From contig JBFWOF010000036.1 of NCBI GenBank assembly GCA_050250665.1, positions 1-64,000 on the forward strand: a stretch of 64,000 nucleotides of DNA. The letters are read 5' to 3'. The translations under genes and the position numbers were made by a program. Shown here one piece after another: positions 48,109 to 57,282 of this stretch. The stretch's first letter is position 1; every line of letters starts with the position of its first letter. Source of the stretch: JADKFD01 sp050250665 (GTDB lineage: Bacteria > Pseudomonadota > Gammaproteobacteria > Xanthomonadales > SZUA-5). The notes under the pieces were generated by a model, which worked only from the letters and a program-made list of their open reading frames with translations, did not search any database and was not told where the DNA came from.

Positions 48109-49542
48109 ATGAGTGCAGAGATCGACAGGGAACGGCAGGAGGCGCCGGCCGGCAGCGAGCGTGTCAGCGTAGATCGGCTGCGCGAGCGCACCGACGAGCT
48201 GGAGCTGCTGATCTCCGGCCTGACCATGTTCGCGCTGTTTGCGCTGCCGGGTTGGCTGTTCGAGCGCTTCACCGAGTACTACACGCTGCTGCCGCTATGG
48301 CTGCTGGCCGCCGCGATGGCCGCCCTGCCGATCATCAGCACCATGGCCTACACGCTGGCGATCTGTCTGCTGGCGCATCTGGGCGTGAGAGCCTATTGGG
48401 TGGGTCTGATCGGGCTCAGTGCGATCTTTCCCGAGGGCATCCGCTGGGAACGCGCGCGTCACCTCGGACCGCTGACCCGGGAGCGACTGCAGCAGCAGCT
48501 GTCGCCATTGAAAGCCGCCATCGCCGGCGCCGATCGGCTGGCCTCGCTGCTGTTCTCCGTGATCACGCTGGCCGCGCTGATGCTGTGCTGGATCGGTCTG
48601 CTGGGCACCCTGGTGTTCGTGACCGGCGCCGCTGTGGGCAGCGCCCTGGGCTCCACCAATGCGGTCATCTCGCGCTTCGCCGACAGCGTCGTTATGGTCA
48701 GTCTGGGTTCGGCCGTGCTGGTCTGGCTGCTGGATGCGAAGCTGGCGGCGCGCTTTCCTGGCCTGCAACATCTGGCGCTGTTTCGGGCGCTGGTCTGGGT
48801 GCTGGCGATACCGATCAGGATCATCCTGCCGGCAAAACTGATCGGCCCGGTCCGGCTGACCCTGCAGACCAACACCCATCCTCGTTTGTTCACGGTCGGC
48901 CTGCTGGTGCTGGTGCTGGTCTTGCCCATCCTCGGCTCGGTGCTGTTCCAGAGCCGCTTGCGCTTTGATCCCATGGGTACCCAGCGTTTCGCCAGCTCGG
49001 ACGATGTCGGCGGAGGGCTGCGCAGTGGCAGCTACGAGAACCAACTGACCCCGCAGGATCGCATGCGCGCCGCAGTGATGATCCCCTCTGCGCTGATCGA
49101 GAGCGCCTGGCTGCCGGTGTTCGCGCCTTATGTACCCCTGCGCGACGACAGCATCCTGTTGCAGCGCTGCGCAGCTCGGCCGGAGGCCACAGAAGCGGAG
49201 GCTGACACCGACCGCGCACCAGACTGGCGCCTCAGGCCTGCCGACGAGGCCACTGCCTGTCTGCTCAAACTCTGGCGGCTGCAACTCGACGGCGTCGAAG
49301 TGGCACTGCAGTCGGCCATGGTCAGCGAGCGCCGCGACCTCGGCCTGCGCGGCGTGTCGGGCTGGCTGGATTTGCGCCAGCTGCAGCCGGGGCCGCACGA
49401 GCTGCGCGTCACCTGGCGCCCAGATCCCGAGCGCGATCGGAATCTGGATGACTATGTCGCCGACTCGACGGTGTATCGGATTCCCTTCCTGTGGTCACCC
49501 GAGTTCGCGGCCGAACCCGGGCGCGCTGCACCGTCGCCCTGA
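48109..49542 (+). CDS. Polytopic membrane protein, unknown
   Basis: A 477-residue protein with about seven hydrophobic helices between residues 30 and 290 (for example LELLISGLTMFALFALPGWL and LFTVGLLVLVLVLPILGSVL). A soluble C-terminal domain of about 190 residues follows, likely periplasmic, containing IPSALIESAWLPVFAPYVP and ending in a Pro-rich tail. No transporter or enzyme motif was recognised. Follows the decarboxylase and small gene on the plus strand. Confidence 0.8.
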   Translation: MSAEIDRERQEAPAGSERVSVDRLRERTDELELLISGLTMFALFALPGWLFERFTEYYTLLPLWLLAAAMAALPIISTMAYTLAICLLAHLGVRAYWVGLIGLSAIFPEGIRWERARHLGPLTRERLQQQLSPLKAAIAGADRLASLLFSVITLAALMLCWIGLLGTLVFVTGAAVGSALGSTNAVISRFADSVVMVSLGSAVLVWLLDAKLAARFPGLQHLALFRALVWVLAIPIRIILPAKLIGPVRLTLQTNTHPRLFTVGLLVLVLVLPILGSVLFQSRLRFDPMGTQRFASSDDVGGGLRSGSYENQLTPQDRMRAAVMIPSALIESAWLPVFAPYVPLRDDSILLQRCAARPEATEAEADTDRAPDWRLRPADEATACLLKLWRLQLDGVEVALQSAMVSERRDLGLRGVSGWLDLRQLQPGPHELRVTWRPDPERDRNLDDYVADSTVYRIPFLWSPEFAAEPGRAAPSP

Positions 49543-49560
49543 GGGCGGGAACCGGAGCGC

Positions 49561-49782
49561 CTACTGGCCGTCAGACTGCGCGACCTTGCGTGGCGGATGG
49601 ACCCAGTGCACATCCACGCCCTGACGCTTGGCCGCGGTTTCGACGGCATAGACATAAGCCATGTCGTTCTCCAGCGGCGGCGGTCCGTAGCGGGTGTTCT
49701 TGGTGGTATAGCTGCCGGTGCTGGCGCATCCGGCGAGAGCCAGCGCAGCGCCGGCCAGAAGGATGATGACTCGGTGGTACAT
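49561..49782 (-). CDS. Small lipoprotein
   Basis: A 73-residue lipoprotein precursor. The signal MYHRVIILLAGAALALAGC ends in the lipobox LAGC. The mature part is about 55 residues, with a TKNTRYGPPPLENDMAYVYA block. AGGAG lies before the ATG. It converges with the membrane-protein gene, 18 bases apart. Function unknown. Confidence 0.85.
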   Translation of the reverse strand: MYHRVIILLAGAALALAGCASTGSYTTKNTRYGPPPLENDMAYVYAVETAAKRQGVDVHWVHPPRKVAQSDGQ

Positions 49783-49938
49783 GGCGATCTCCTCAATGCG
49801 GGTCTACAGCAGAGGCAATTCCTGTGTACGCCCGCCCGATTTGGCCGTCAATGTGCCGATTCGCGGAGCTAACGCTTTGTCCATCTGGCGTTAATCCAGT
49901 TCTCACATGAATCTCACCGCGCATCCGTATTCTGAGGT

Positions 49939-49954
49939 TTCAGTAATTTCTGAA
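49939..49954. promoter_or_regulatory. Palindrome at the gbsR ribosome site
   Basis: TTCAGTAATTTCTGAA, an inverted TTCAG/CTGAA with a 6-base centre, ends 9 bases before the gbsR ATG and overlaps its TGAAGG ribosome site. It is a reasonable autoregulatory operator for a GbsR/MarR dimer. Inference from position and symmetry. Confidence 0.45.
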
Positions 49955-49962
49955 GGTTCAGC

Positions 49963-50553
49963 ATGGAACTGTCGCCCTTGATCCAGAACTTCGTCCTGCA
50001 CTTCGGTGAGATGGGCGGTCGCTGGGGCATCAATCGCACCGTGGGCCAGATCTATGCCCTGCTGTTCGTATCGGCACAGCCCATGAATGCCGACGAGCTG
50101 GTCGCCAGTCTGGGGGTGTCGCGCTCGAATGTGTCGATGGGGCTGAAGGAGCTGGAATCGTGGCGCCTGGTGCGTCTGTCGCACCTGCCGGGCGACCGTC
50201 GCGAATACTATTCGGCGCCCGAGGATGTCTGGGCGATCTTCCGCACGCTGGCCGAGGAGCGTCAACGGCGCGAGATCGAGCCCACGCTGAGCGTGCTGCG
50301 CGACGCCATCCTGGAATCCCCGGGCTCGCCGGAAGAGCGCCACGCCCAGGCGCGCATGCGTCAGATGCACGATCTGATCGAACTGCTGACCGACTGGTTT
50401 GCCGAGGTGCGCAAGCTCAATCCCCGCACCCAGCAGCAGCTGCTGAAGATGGGTGGCGCCGTGGTGCGCCTGCTGGAACTCAAGGACCGCTTCAGTGGCG
50501 CCCCGTCCCCGAATTCCGACACTGCCAAAGGCACTGATGCATGGACGCCCTGA
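49963..50553 (+). CDS. GbsR/MarR-family transcriptional regulator
   Basis: A 196-residue winged-helix regulator. The recognition region is MNADELVASLGVSRSNVSMG, followed by LVRLSHLPGDRREYY in the wing and a C-terminal dimerisation helix. Such GbsR-type genes often sit directly upstream of cytochrome bd oxidase genes in gammaproteobacteria. Its last 13 bases overlap the start of the oxidase subunit I gene, which implies co-transcription and local control. Confidence 0.93.
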   Translation: MELSPLIQNFVLHFGEMGGRWGINRTVGQIYALLFVSAQPMNADELVASLGVSRSNVSMGLKELESWRLVRLSHLPGDRREYYSAPEDVWAIFRTLAEERQRREIEPTLSVLRDAILESPGSPEERHAQARMRQMHDLIELLTDWFAEVRKLNPRTQQQLLKMGGAVVRLLELKDRFSGAPSPNSDTAKGTDAWTP

Positions 50554-51881
50554 TCCTCGCCCGCATCCAGTTTGCGGCCAATATCAGCTTTCACATCCTG
50601 TTTCCCACCATCACCATCGCCTTGGCCTGGGTGCTGCTGTACTTCAAATGGCGCTTGCGCCGCAGCGGCGACCAGGCCTGGATGCAGGCCTACCGTCTGT
50701 GGGTCAAGATCTATGCGCTGAGTTTTGCCATGGGCGTGGTCAGCGGCATCGTCATGAGCTTCCAGTTCGGTACCAACTGGCCTGGCTACATGGAAACCGT
50801 GGGCAATATCGCCGGGCCGCTGCTGGCCTACGAGGTGCTGACCGCCTTCTTCCTGGAGGCCGCTTTCCTCGGCGTCATGCTGTTTGGTGCCGGCAGGGTA
50901 TCGGAGCGCGTGCACACGCTGGCCACGCTGCTGGTGGCGATCGGCACCACGCTGTCGGCCTTCTGGATACTGGCGCTGAATTCGTGGATGCAGACCCCGG
51001 CCGGCTTCGAGATGCGCGAGGGCGTGGCCCATGCGCTGGATTGGTCGGCCATCGTCTTCAACCCGTCCTTTCCCTACCGCCTGACCCACATGTTGCTGGC
51101 TTCGGGCCTGACCGTGGCCTTCCTGATCGCCGGTCTGTCGGCCTGGCGCTGGCTGCGCGGTGATCGCGGCGCCGACGTGCGCCATGCGCTGCGCACCGGT
51201 ACGGTCATGGCGGCGCTGCTGATCCCGCTGCAGATCCTGGCGGGCGATCTGCATGGATTGAACACGCTGGAGCACCAGCCAGCCAAGATCGCGGCGATGG
51301 AAGGCATCTGGCAGACCGAGCGCGGCGCCGGCCTGCGGCTGTTCGCCATTCCTGACGAGGACAGCCGCAGCAATCATCTGGAGTTGGAGATTCCCAAACT
51401 CGGCAGCCTGATCCTGACCCATTCTCTGGATGGCGAGATTCGCGGTCTGGACGAATTCGTCGGCGCCCATCCGCCGGTGGCGCCGCTGTTCTACGGATTC
51501 CGCTTGATGGTCGGCATCGGCATGCTGATGCTGGCACTGTCCTGGGCCAGCGTCTGGCTGTGGCGACGGCACCGCGGCGAGCTGCCGGTCTGGACCCTGC
51601 GAGCCTTGGTAGCCATGAGCTTCTCCGGTTGGGTGGCCACGCTGGCCGGCTGGTACGTCACCGAGATCGGCCGCCAGCCCTGGCTGGTCCATGGCCTGCT
51701 GCGCACCGCTGACGCCGCCTCGGCGGTACCGGCGCCGATGATCGGCGGCAGCCTGCTGCTTTACCTCGGCATCTATGCGCTGCTGCTGCTGGCCTATGTG
51801 CGGGTGCTGTTTCTGCTGGCGGGGAAGGCAGGAGCCGGCGATACCTCAGCCCCGGCACCGCTGCTCGGAGCAGCAACATGA
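50541..51881 (+). CDS. cioA: Cytochrome bd ubiquinol oxidase subunit I (cyanide-insensitive type)
   Basis: Heme-bearing subunit of a quinol:oxygen oxidoreductase in the inner membrane. 446 residues, nine predicted helices. The proximal heme ligand His-18 is in NISFHILFPT, FQFGTNWPGY is conserved, and GRQPW lies near residue 376. The quinol loop is short, which places it in the CIO (short Q-loop) group rather than the long-loop CydA of E. coli (522 residues). AAAGG precedes the ATG. The final bases overlap cioB by ATGA. Confidence 0.96.
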   Translation: MDALILARIQFAANISFHILFPTITIALAWVLLYFKWRLRRSGDQAWMQAYRLWVKIYALSFAMGVVSGIVMSFQFGTNWPGYMETVGNIAGPLLAYEVLTAFFLEAAFLGVMLFGAGRVSERVHTLATLLVAIGTTLSAFWILALNSWMQTPAGFEMREGVAHALDWSAIVFNPSFPYRLTHMLLASGLTVAFLIAGLSAWRWLRGDRGADVRHALRTGTVMAALLIPLQILAGDLHGLNTLEHQPAKIAAMEGIWQTERGAGLRLFAIPDEDSRSNHLELEIPKLGSLILTHSLDGEIRGLDEFVGAHPPVAPLFYGFRLMVGIGMLMLALSWASVWLWRRHRGELPVWTLRALVAMSFSGWVATLAGWYVTEIGRQPWLVHGLLRTADAASAVPAPMIGGSLLLYLGIYALLLLAYVRVLFLLAGKAGAGDTSAPAPLLGAAT

Positions 51882-52894
51882 ACGAAGCACTGCCGATCAT
51901 CTTTCTGGCCCTGATGGGCATCGCCATGCTGGCCTATGTGGTGCTGGACGGCTACGACCTCGGCGTCGGCGTGCTGCTGCGGCGGGCAACGCCGGAGCAG
52001 CGCGACACCATGATCGCCTCGATCGGGCCATTCTGGGATGCCAATGAAACCTGGCTGGTGCTGGGAGTGGGTCTGCTGCTGGTGGCCTTTCCCAAGGCCC
52101 ATGGCGTGATTCTGGGCGCGCTCTATCTGCCGGTCACACTGATGCTGATCGGTCTGATGTTGCGCGGCGTCGCCTTCGAACTGCGGGCCAAGGCCGCGCC
52201 GGCATCCAGGGCGATGTGGGATCGCTGCTTCTACGGTGGTTCGCTGCTGGCTGCGCTGTCACAGGGTTACATGCTGGGCCATTACATCGTCGGCTTCGAC
52301 CGCAGCCTGGGGGGCTACGCTTTTGCGCTGCTGATCGCACCGTGCCTGACTGCCGGCTACGTGCTGCTGGGTTCAGGCTGGTTGTTGATGAAGACCGAGG
52401 GTGAACTGCAGCGGCGTGCCGTGCGCTGGGCCCGCACCAGCCTGTTGCTGACCGCCGTCGGTATCGCCGCGGTCTCGCTGGCGACCCCGGTGGTCAGTCA
52501 GCGCATCTACGACAAGTGGTTTTCGCTGCCCGAAGTGATCGCACTGGCCCCGATTCCGCTGGCCACCCTGGCGCTGTTCGGGCTGGCCTGGTTGTTCCTC
52601 AGGCGCTTGCAGCACGACAGCGCCAGCAGCAACCAGCGCGGGCTCGATCGCTGGTCGTGGGCGCCTTTTGCCTGCGCCGTGGGCGTGTTCGTACTGGCCT
52701 TCTTTGGTCTGGCCTACAGTCTGTACCCTTATCTGGTGATCGACCGCATCAGCATCTTCGATGCCGCCAGCGCCCCCGAATCACTGAAGCTGATCCTGAT
52801 CGGCACCCTGATCACGCTGCCGGCGATCATCGGCTACAGCGTATTCGCCTACCGCGTGTTCTGGGGCAAGGCGCGGGCGCTGGACTATGGCTGA
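51878..52894 (+). CDS. cioB: Cytochrome bd ubiquinol oxidase subunit II
   Basis: The second, non-heme-ligating subunit of the bd oxidase. 338 residues with about eight helices. Signatures are VVLDGYDLGVGVLL near the N-terminus, GPFWDANETWLVLG, and PYLVIDRISIFDAASAPESL. The ATGA overlap with cioA indicates coupled translation. No CydX-like small gene was found after it; the gap to the next, opposite gene is only 7 bases. Confidence 0.96.
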   Translation: MNEALPIIFLALMGIAMLAYVVLDGYDLGVGVLLRRATPEQRDTMIASIGPFWDANETWLVLGVGLLLVAFPKAHGVILGALYLPVTLMLIGLMLRGVAFELRAKAAPASRAMWDRCFYGGSLLAALSQGYMLGHYIVGFDRSLGGYAFALLIAPCLTAGYVLLGSGWLLMKTEGELQRRAVRWARTSLLLTAVGIAAVSLATPVVSQRIYDKWFSLPEVIALAPIPLATLALFGLAWLFLRRLQHDSASSNQRGLDRWSWAPFACAVGVFVLAFFGLAYSLYPYLVIDRISIFDAASAPESLKLILIGTLITLPAIIGYSVFAYRVFWGKARALDYG

Positions 52895-52901
52895 GGCGCG
52901 A

Positions 52902-54431
52902 TCAACGCCCGTCCGGATTGGCAATGACAGCGCGCACCCGCGAGCGGGTGAAATTGAGGCTGGCCTTGCCGCCACTGACATTCATCTGGATGGTCAGCAC
53001 CTTGGGCTCGACGGACGAGAGCACGCCGATACGGGAACGTCCATCGATGGTCTCGATTGCGACCCGTTCTCCGATCGCGGCGATCAGGCTGGCGCTGTCG
53101 AGTGCAATGGGCGTGGGCTTGGGCGGCGGCGGCCGTCCGGCAAAGGGTTTGGGCTTGGCGCTGGCCTCGGCGGGCGGTGGCGCTTCGGCAGCATCGGCCT
53201 GCGGCTGCGACAGACTGCTGAGCTGCGCGCCGATGCTGGCGATCGGTGAATAACCGGCGACCGCAGCGGCGGTGTCCTCCTGTCGCGCCAGCAGATCGTA
53301 GACGCTGCCGCCGTAAGCCCTCGGCAGAGGCCGCGCCCGGACCAGATCCACGGTAAAGGTCGACCGTGGCTCGTTGTTGTGCCAGATCTTCGGATCCATG
53401 GCGGTCCACTGTTCCTGCGCGGAGTAGGCCGCAAACTGTTTGGCGTCGGCGGGCGCCGGCGGCTTCAGCTCGATGGTCAGTCTGCCGCCCTTGGCGGCGA
53501 AGCTCGAGTACACGGCCTCGCTCTCCGGGCTCAGCTGTACGCCGAAGACCTCAAGCAGACGCCGCACCGTGGTGATGTGGCGGCGCTGAAACTCGTCGGC
53601 ATCGATCTCGGCCTGCTGCGCGCACCAGCGATTGCGGGCGCCGATGAATCCTTGATCCTGCAGGATCCAACGCATCGCCAGCGGTCGATCGTTGGCGTCG
53701 CTGCTGTCGAGAAAGTGCGTCGGACGGCTGCTGCGCCAGTCCATCTCGAAGCGGGTACTCATGGAACCCGGCGCATCCAGGTTCATTTCCACGACCACCC
53801 GATCCGGACCATCGCTGCGATAGCCGAGGTTGAGATCCGTGCGATCGTAGGCCAGGCCGAGATCGCGCTCCAGGTTCAGCGGTACAAAGTAGCGCACGTT
53901 GCTGCAGCCGGCGGTTTCAAAAGGGGCGCCCGAGGCAAGACTGATATCGGGCATGCCCGGCGGCATCAGGGTATTGATTTCCAGCTCCAGGCCGCGCAGA
54001 CGCACGTAGAGCTGATCGGTGGCCGGCAACAGATCGGTTTTTCCTTCACCGCCGCCAAAGGCGCTGAAAGCCCGGCGCAGGCGCTCGGTGCGGCTTTCCA
54101 GGGGATTGGCCAGCTGCATCACCCACCACCAGCCAGGGGTATCCAGTTCGGTCTCGGCAGCGGTGAACAGGGCACCCCCATCGGGGCTTTCAAAGCGCAG
54201 ACGGCGGATGCCGAGATTGCCGTCCCAGGTGTAATAGCCGCCACGATGGCTGGCGTTGGACACCATTTCGGCAGTGCGTACCAGGCTGTCGGCGAACTGG
54301 TTGATCTGATGCAGCAGATAGAAATGCGCCCCGATCAGCGCACCGACCACAATGCCGACAATCTTGACGGCTAGGGGTACGCCTGATGCACGCTCGGCGC
54401 GGGGTAGCCGTGGCGACGGGCGCTTGGCCAT
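52902..54431 (-). CDS. Single-pass membrane protein with large periplasmic domain, unknown
   Basis: A 509-residue protein with one N-terminal helix (PLAVKIVGIVVGALIGAHFY) after a basic tail, so mostly periplasmic. The body is beta-rich and mentions no known catalytic motif. A Pro/Ala-rich linker (PPPAEASAKPKPFAGRPPPP) at about 420-445 leads to a short C-terminal domain resembling a small beta barrel (RVAIETIDGRSRIGVLSSVE). Converges with cioB. I do not recognise the family. Confidence 0.75.
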   Translation of the reverse strand: MAKRPSPRLPRAERASGVPLAVKIVGIVVGALIGAHFYLLHQINQFADSLVRTAEMVSNASHRGGYYTWDGNLGIRRLRFESPDGGALFTAAETELDTPGWWWVMQLANPLESRTERLRRAFSAFGGGEGKTDLLPATDQLYVRLRGLELEINTLMPPGMPDISLASGAPFETAGCSNVRYFVPLNLERDLGLAYDRTDLNLGYRSDGPDRVVVEMNLDAPGSMSTRFEMDWRSSRPTHFLDSSDANDRPLAMRWILQDQGFIGARNRWCAQQAEIDADEFQRRHITTVRRLLEVFGVQLSPESEAVYSSFAAKGGRLTIELKPPAPADAKQFAAYSAQEQWTAMDPKIWHNNEPRSTFTVDLVRARPLPRAYGGSVYDLLARQEDTAAAVAGYSPIASIGAQLSSLSQPQADAAEAPPPAEASAKPKPFAGRPPPPKPTPIALDSASLIAAIGERVAIETIDGRSRIGVLSSVEPKVLTIQMNVSGGKASLNFTRSRVRAVIANPDGR

Positions 54432-54561
54432 GGGCAGATGCTCTTTGGCTGCGGATGCCCAGCATAACGCGGACCCGCCCGCGTCATCAGCGCCGGGCTG
54501 AGACGCACGCCCAGAAGCTGCGCTTGTTCACTGTTTTCGACTGCGCGCGGCCAGACCCAGG

Positions 54562-54575
54562 CTGACTGCGATCAA
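54562..54575 (+). promoter_or_regulatory. Weak FNR/Anr-box candidate before hemN
   Basis: CTGACTGCGATCAA matches TTGAT-N4-ATCAA with a perfect right half and two mismatches in the left, 36 bases before the hemN ATG. hemN is commonly under FNR/Anr control. The match is weak. Confidence 0.3.
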
Positions 54576-54610
54576 GCGCCGCCGGCCGGCACCCGGCTAG
54601 ACTTGGGGCC

Positions 54611-56002
54611 ATGGACACTCGATTCGATGCTGAACTGATCCGCCGCTACGATCGGCCGGGCCCGCGCTATACCTCCTATCCGACCGCGCCGCAGTTCCAC
54701 GCCGGCTTTTTGGCGGAGGACTATGCCGCCGAGGCCAGACGCAGCAATGCCGCGGCCAGACCGCTGTCGCTGTATCTGCACGTGCCCTACTGCCGATCGA
54801 GCTGCTACTACTGCGGCTGCAATCGCATCATCACCCGCAATCGTGAGCGCGGCGCCGCCTATCTGCAGCGCCTGCTGAGCGAGATCCGGATGCAGGCGGA
54901 GCTGTTTGACCGCAGCCGACCGGTGAACCAGATGCACTTCGGTGGCGGCACGCCGACCTATTACAACCCGGAAGAACTCGGGCTGATCTTTGCCGAACTC
55001 GAACGCGGCTTCGGCCTGCATCGCGGCAGCGGCCGTGACTACGGCATCGAGATCGATCCGCGCACGGCGGATCCGACCTCGCTGCGGGCCATGTTCGACC
55101 TCGGCATCAATCGCATCAGTCTGGGCGTGCAGGATTTCGATCCGCAGGTGCAGCTGGCCGTCAACCGGGTGCAATCGGTGGAGGAAACCGAACGCCTGGT
55201 CAGTGAGGCCCGCAGCGTCGGCATCCGCTCGATCAACTTCGATCTGATCTACGGATTGCCGCATCAGAACGTGGACAGTTTCGCGCGCACGCTGGACACG
55301 GTGGTCACGCTGCGCCCGGATCGCATTGCCGCCTACAGCTATGCCCATCTGCCCGAGCTGTTCAAATCCCAGGCGGTCATGGATCCGGCCACGCTGCCCG
55401 ATGCCGACACCAAGATGGCGCTGCTGGAACTGACCATCGCCCGACTGGCGCAAGCGGGTTATGTGCACATCGGCATGGATCATTTCGCGCTGCCCGAAGA
55501 CGAGCTGGCGCGGGCGCAGATCGACGGCAGCCTGCAGCGCAATTTTCAGGGCTACACCACTCACGGCGGTTGCGATCTGGTGGCCTTCGGCATGAGCGCC
55601 ATCGGCCAGGTTGGCGAGGTCTATGCCCAGAACGAGAAGAACGAAATCCCCTATCTGAACGCCATCGATCAGGGCCGTTTGCCGATCCAGCGCGGCCTGG
55701 CCACCGATGCCGACGACCGCCTGCGGCGCGAAGCCATCGGCCGGATCATGTGTTTCGGCCGACTCGATTACGCCAGCTTCGGCGCACAGCACGGCATCGA
55801 TGCCCGCGACTACTTCGGCCCGGCCCTGGCCCGATTGCAGCAGGCCGAGCAGGACGGCTTGGTCGAACTCGACGCCGACGCGCTCCAGGTCACCGCCGCC
55901 GGCGCCATGCTGCTGCGAGTGGTCGCAATGGCCTTCGACGCCTACGTCAGCGGCGACAAGCAGGCCGCAGCGGCACCGGCGCGGTTCTCGCGGGTGGTGT
56001 AG
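54611..56002 (+). CDS. hemN: Oxygen-independent coproporphyrinogen III oxidase
   Basis: Radical-SAM enzyme that decarboxylates coproporphyrinogen III to protoporphyrinogen IX during heme synthesis without oxygen. 463 residues. The cluster cysteines are Cys-61, Cys-65 and Cys-68 in PYCRSSCYYCGCN, with the extra Cys-70 as in E. coli HemN. FGGGTPTYY, EIDPR and FDLIYGLPHQ follow. Its presence beside a high-affinity bd oxidase operon fits microaerobic life. Alone on the plus strand. Confidence 0.97.
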   Translation: MDTRFDAELIRRYDRPGPRYTSYPTAPQFHAGFLAEDYAAEARRSNAAARPLSLYLHVPYCRSSCYYCGCNRIITRNRERGAAYLQRLLSEIRMQAELFDRSRPVNQMHFGGGTPTYYNPEELGLIFAELERGFGLHRGSGRDYGIEIDPRTADPTSLRAMFDLGINRISLGVQDFDPQVQLAVNRVQSVEETERLVSEARSVGIRSINFDLIYGLPHQNVDSFARTLDTVVTLRPDRIAAYSYAHLPELFKSQAVMDPATLPDADTKMALLELTIARLAQAGYVHIGMDHFALPEDELARAQIDGSLQRNFQGYTTHGGCDLVAFGMSAIGQVGEVYAQNEKNEIPYLNAIDQGRLPIQRGLATDADDRLRREAIGRIMCFGRLDYASFGAQHGIDARDYFGPALARLQQAEQDGLVELDADALQVTAAGAMLLRVVAMAFDAYVSGDKQAAAAPARFSRVV

Positions 56003-56314
56003 CGGGCGCGGGGCGCGGGGAAAGCTAATCGGATGCACGCTCGCAGCTCCTGGATTGCTTCGTCGCTGCGCTGTCCATGAACCCATGTCTCAGCTTGTTG
56101 ATGCGTCATTGCGAGGAGCGTAGCGACGAAGCAATCCATCGCTTGTGTGGATCTGCGTCTGGATTGCTTCGCTGCGCTCGCAATGACGCCCCGGGGGTTC
56201 TGTCCCGAGTCCCGAGTCCCGAGTCCCGAGTCCCGAGTCCCGAGTCCGACCCCCGCTGCCCCCCGGCGTCGGAAACTGCTAACTTGCCGGGACCAAGCAC
56301 TACAGGGTCTGCGC
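56003..56314. repeat. Spacer with CATTGCGAGGAG element and CCCGAGT array
   Basis: Gene-free. A partial copy of the CATTGCGAGG family lies near 56045-56090, a full one at 56104-56188, and a tandem GTCCCGA array of about 6.5 copies at 56202-56247. Confidence 0.85.
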
Positions 56315-56632
56315 ATGAAATTTCCGTCTCTCGTCATCGCCTGTGGCCTGGCCACGATCAGCGCCTGTACCTGGGTCAAGCTGGAAAAGCCGGGCGCGCA
56401 GGTGCGCGTGGTCAGCGCCCAGCAGTCCCTGGGCAACTGCACCTTCAAGGGCGACATCACCACCACCGTGACCAACCGGGTCGCTGGCGTCGAGCGCAAT
56501 TCGATCAAGGTGGCTGATGAGCTGGAAACGCTGGCGCGCAACGAGGCCGCGGGTCTGGGCGCCAATACGCTGCAGCCGCAGACCGAGGCGGTGGCCGGCG
56601 AGCAACGCTTCCGGGCCTACCTCTGCCCCTGA
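56315..56632 (+). CDS. DUF4156 lipoprotein
   Basis: A 105-residue envelope lipoprotein. The signal MKFPSLVIACGLATISAC ends in ISAC. The mature part (GAQVRVVSAQQSLGNCTFKG, then ARNEAAGLGANTLQPQ) is the DUF4156 pattern, with two more Cys that could form a disulfide. AGGG lies 8 bases before the ATG. Function unknown. Confidence 0.9.
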   Translation: MKFPSLVIACGLATISACTWVKLEKPGAQVRVVSAQQSLGNCTFKGDITTTVTNRVAGVERNSIKVADELETLARNEAAGLGANTLQPQTEAVAGEQRFRAYLCP

Positions 56633-56646
56633 TCGCGCCGCGCTGG

Positions 56647-57282
56647 CTATCCGGTCTTGCCGATCTCGCTGGTCGGCAATCCGCTCTTGCCGCCCTTGCC
56701 CTTGAAGGGTCGGTAATAGTCGTACAGCGATTGCAGATCGCGGTCCTTGTCGCCGGTCGGATGGAACAGGGGGCCGACCGCAATGCAGCGCTGGGCAAAA
56801 TCCACATGCACCAGCAGGATGGGCACGCCGGCCTCGTGGGCGATGTGCCAGAAACCGGTGCGCCATTTGGGTACCGGCTTGCGAGTGCCTTCCGGTGCCA
56901 GGAACAGCCATAGCGGCTCGTCGCGACGGAACAGCTCGACCATCTGCCCGACCGCACCGTGCGGATTGCTGCGGTCGGTCTCGATGCCGCCGAGGCCGCG
57001 CATCAGCGGGCGCAGACCGAATCGGAACAGGCTGTTCTTGCCCATCCAGGTGGCGCGCACACCCATCGCGTAGGCCGCCGCAATGCCGTAGATGCCATCC
57101 CAGTTGGAGCTGTGCGGGGCGGCGATGGCGACCAGTTTCGGAATCTTCGGAAACTCGCCAACCACCCGCCAGGAGCTGCAGGCCACCAGGCCCCGTCCCA
57201 GTGCCCGCGCCCAGCCCTGACCGCGGATGCGCGGTATGGAGGGGTTGAGCTCGAGCAGCTTTCCGGTCAGGCCGAAACTCAT
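56647..57282 (-). CDS. Lysophospholipid / 1-acylglycerol-3-phosphate acyltransferase family
   Basis: A 211-residue PlsC-type acyltransferase acting at the inner membrane. The catalytic block is APHSSNWDG (His-x4-Asp) and the phosphate-binding block is LAPEGTRK. It is short compared with E. coli PlsC (245) and closer to the glycerol-acyltransferase subgroup lacking long membrane helices. Its start overlaps the arfB stop by ATGA, so it is the third gene of yajQ-arfB-acyltransferase. Confidence 0.92.
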   Translation of the reverse strand: MSFGLTGKLLELNPSIPRIRGQGWARALGRGLVACSSWRVVGEFPKIPKLVAIAAPHSSNWDGIYGIAAAYAMGVRATWMGKNSLFRFGLRPLMRGLGGIETDRSNPHGAVGQMVELFRRDEPLWLFLAPEGTRKPVPKWRTGFWHIAHEAGVPILLVHVDFAQRCIAVGPLFHPTGDKDRDLQSLYDYYRPFKGKGGKSGLPTSEIGKTG

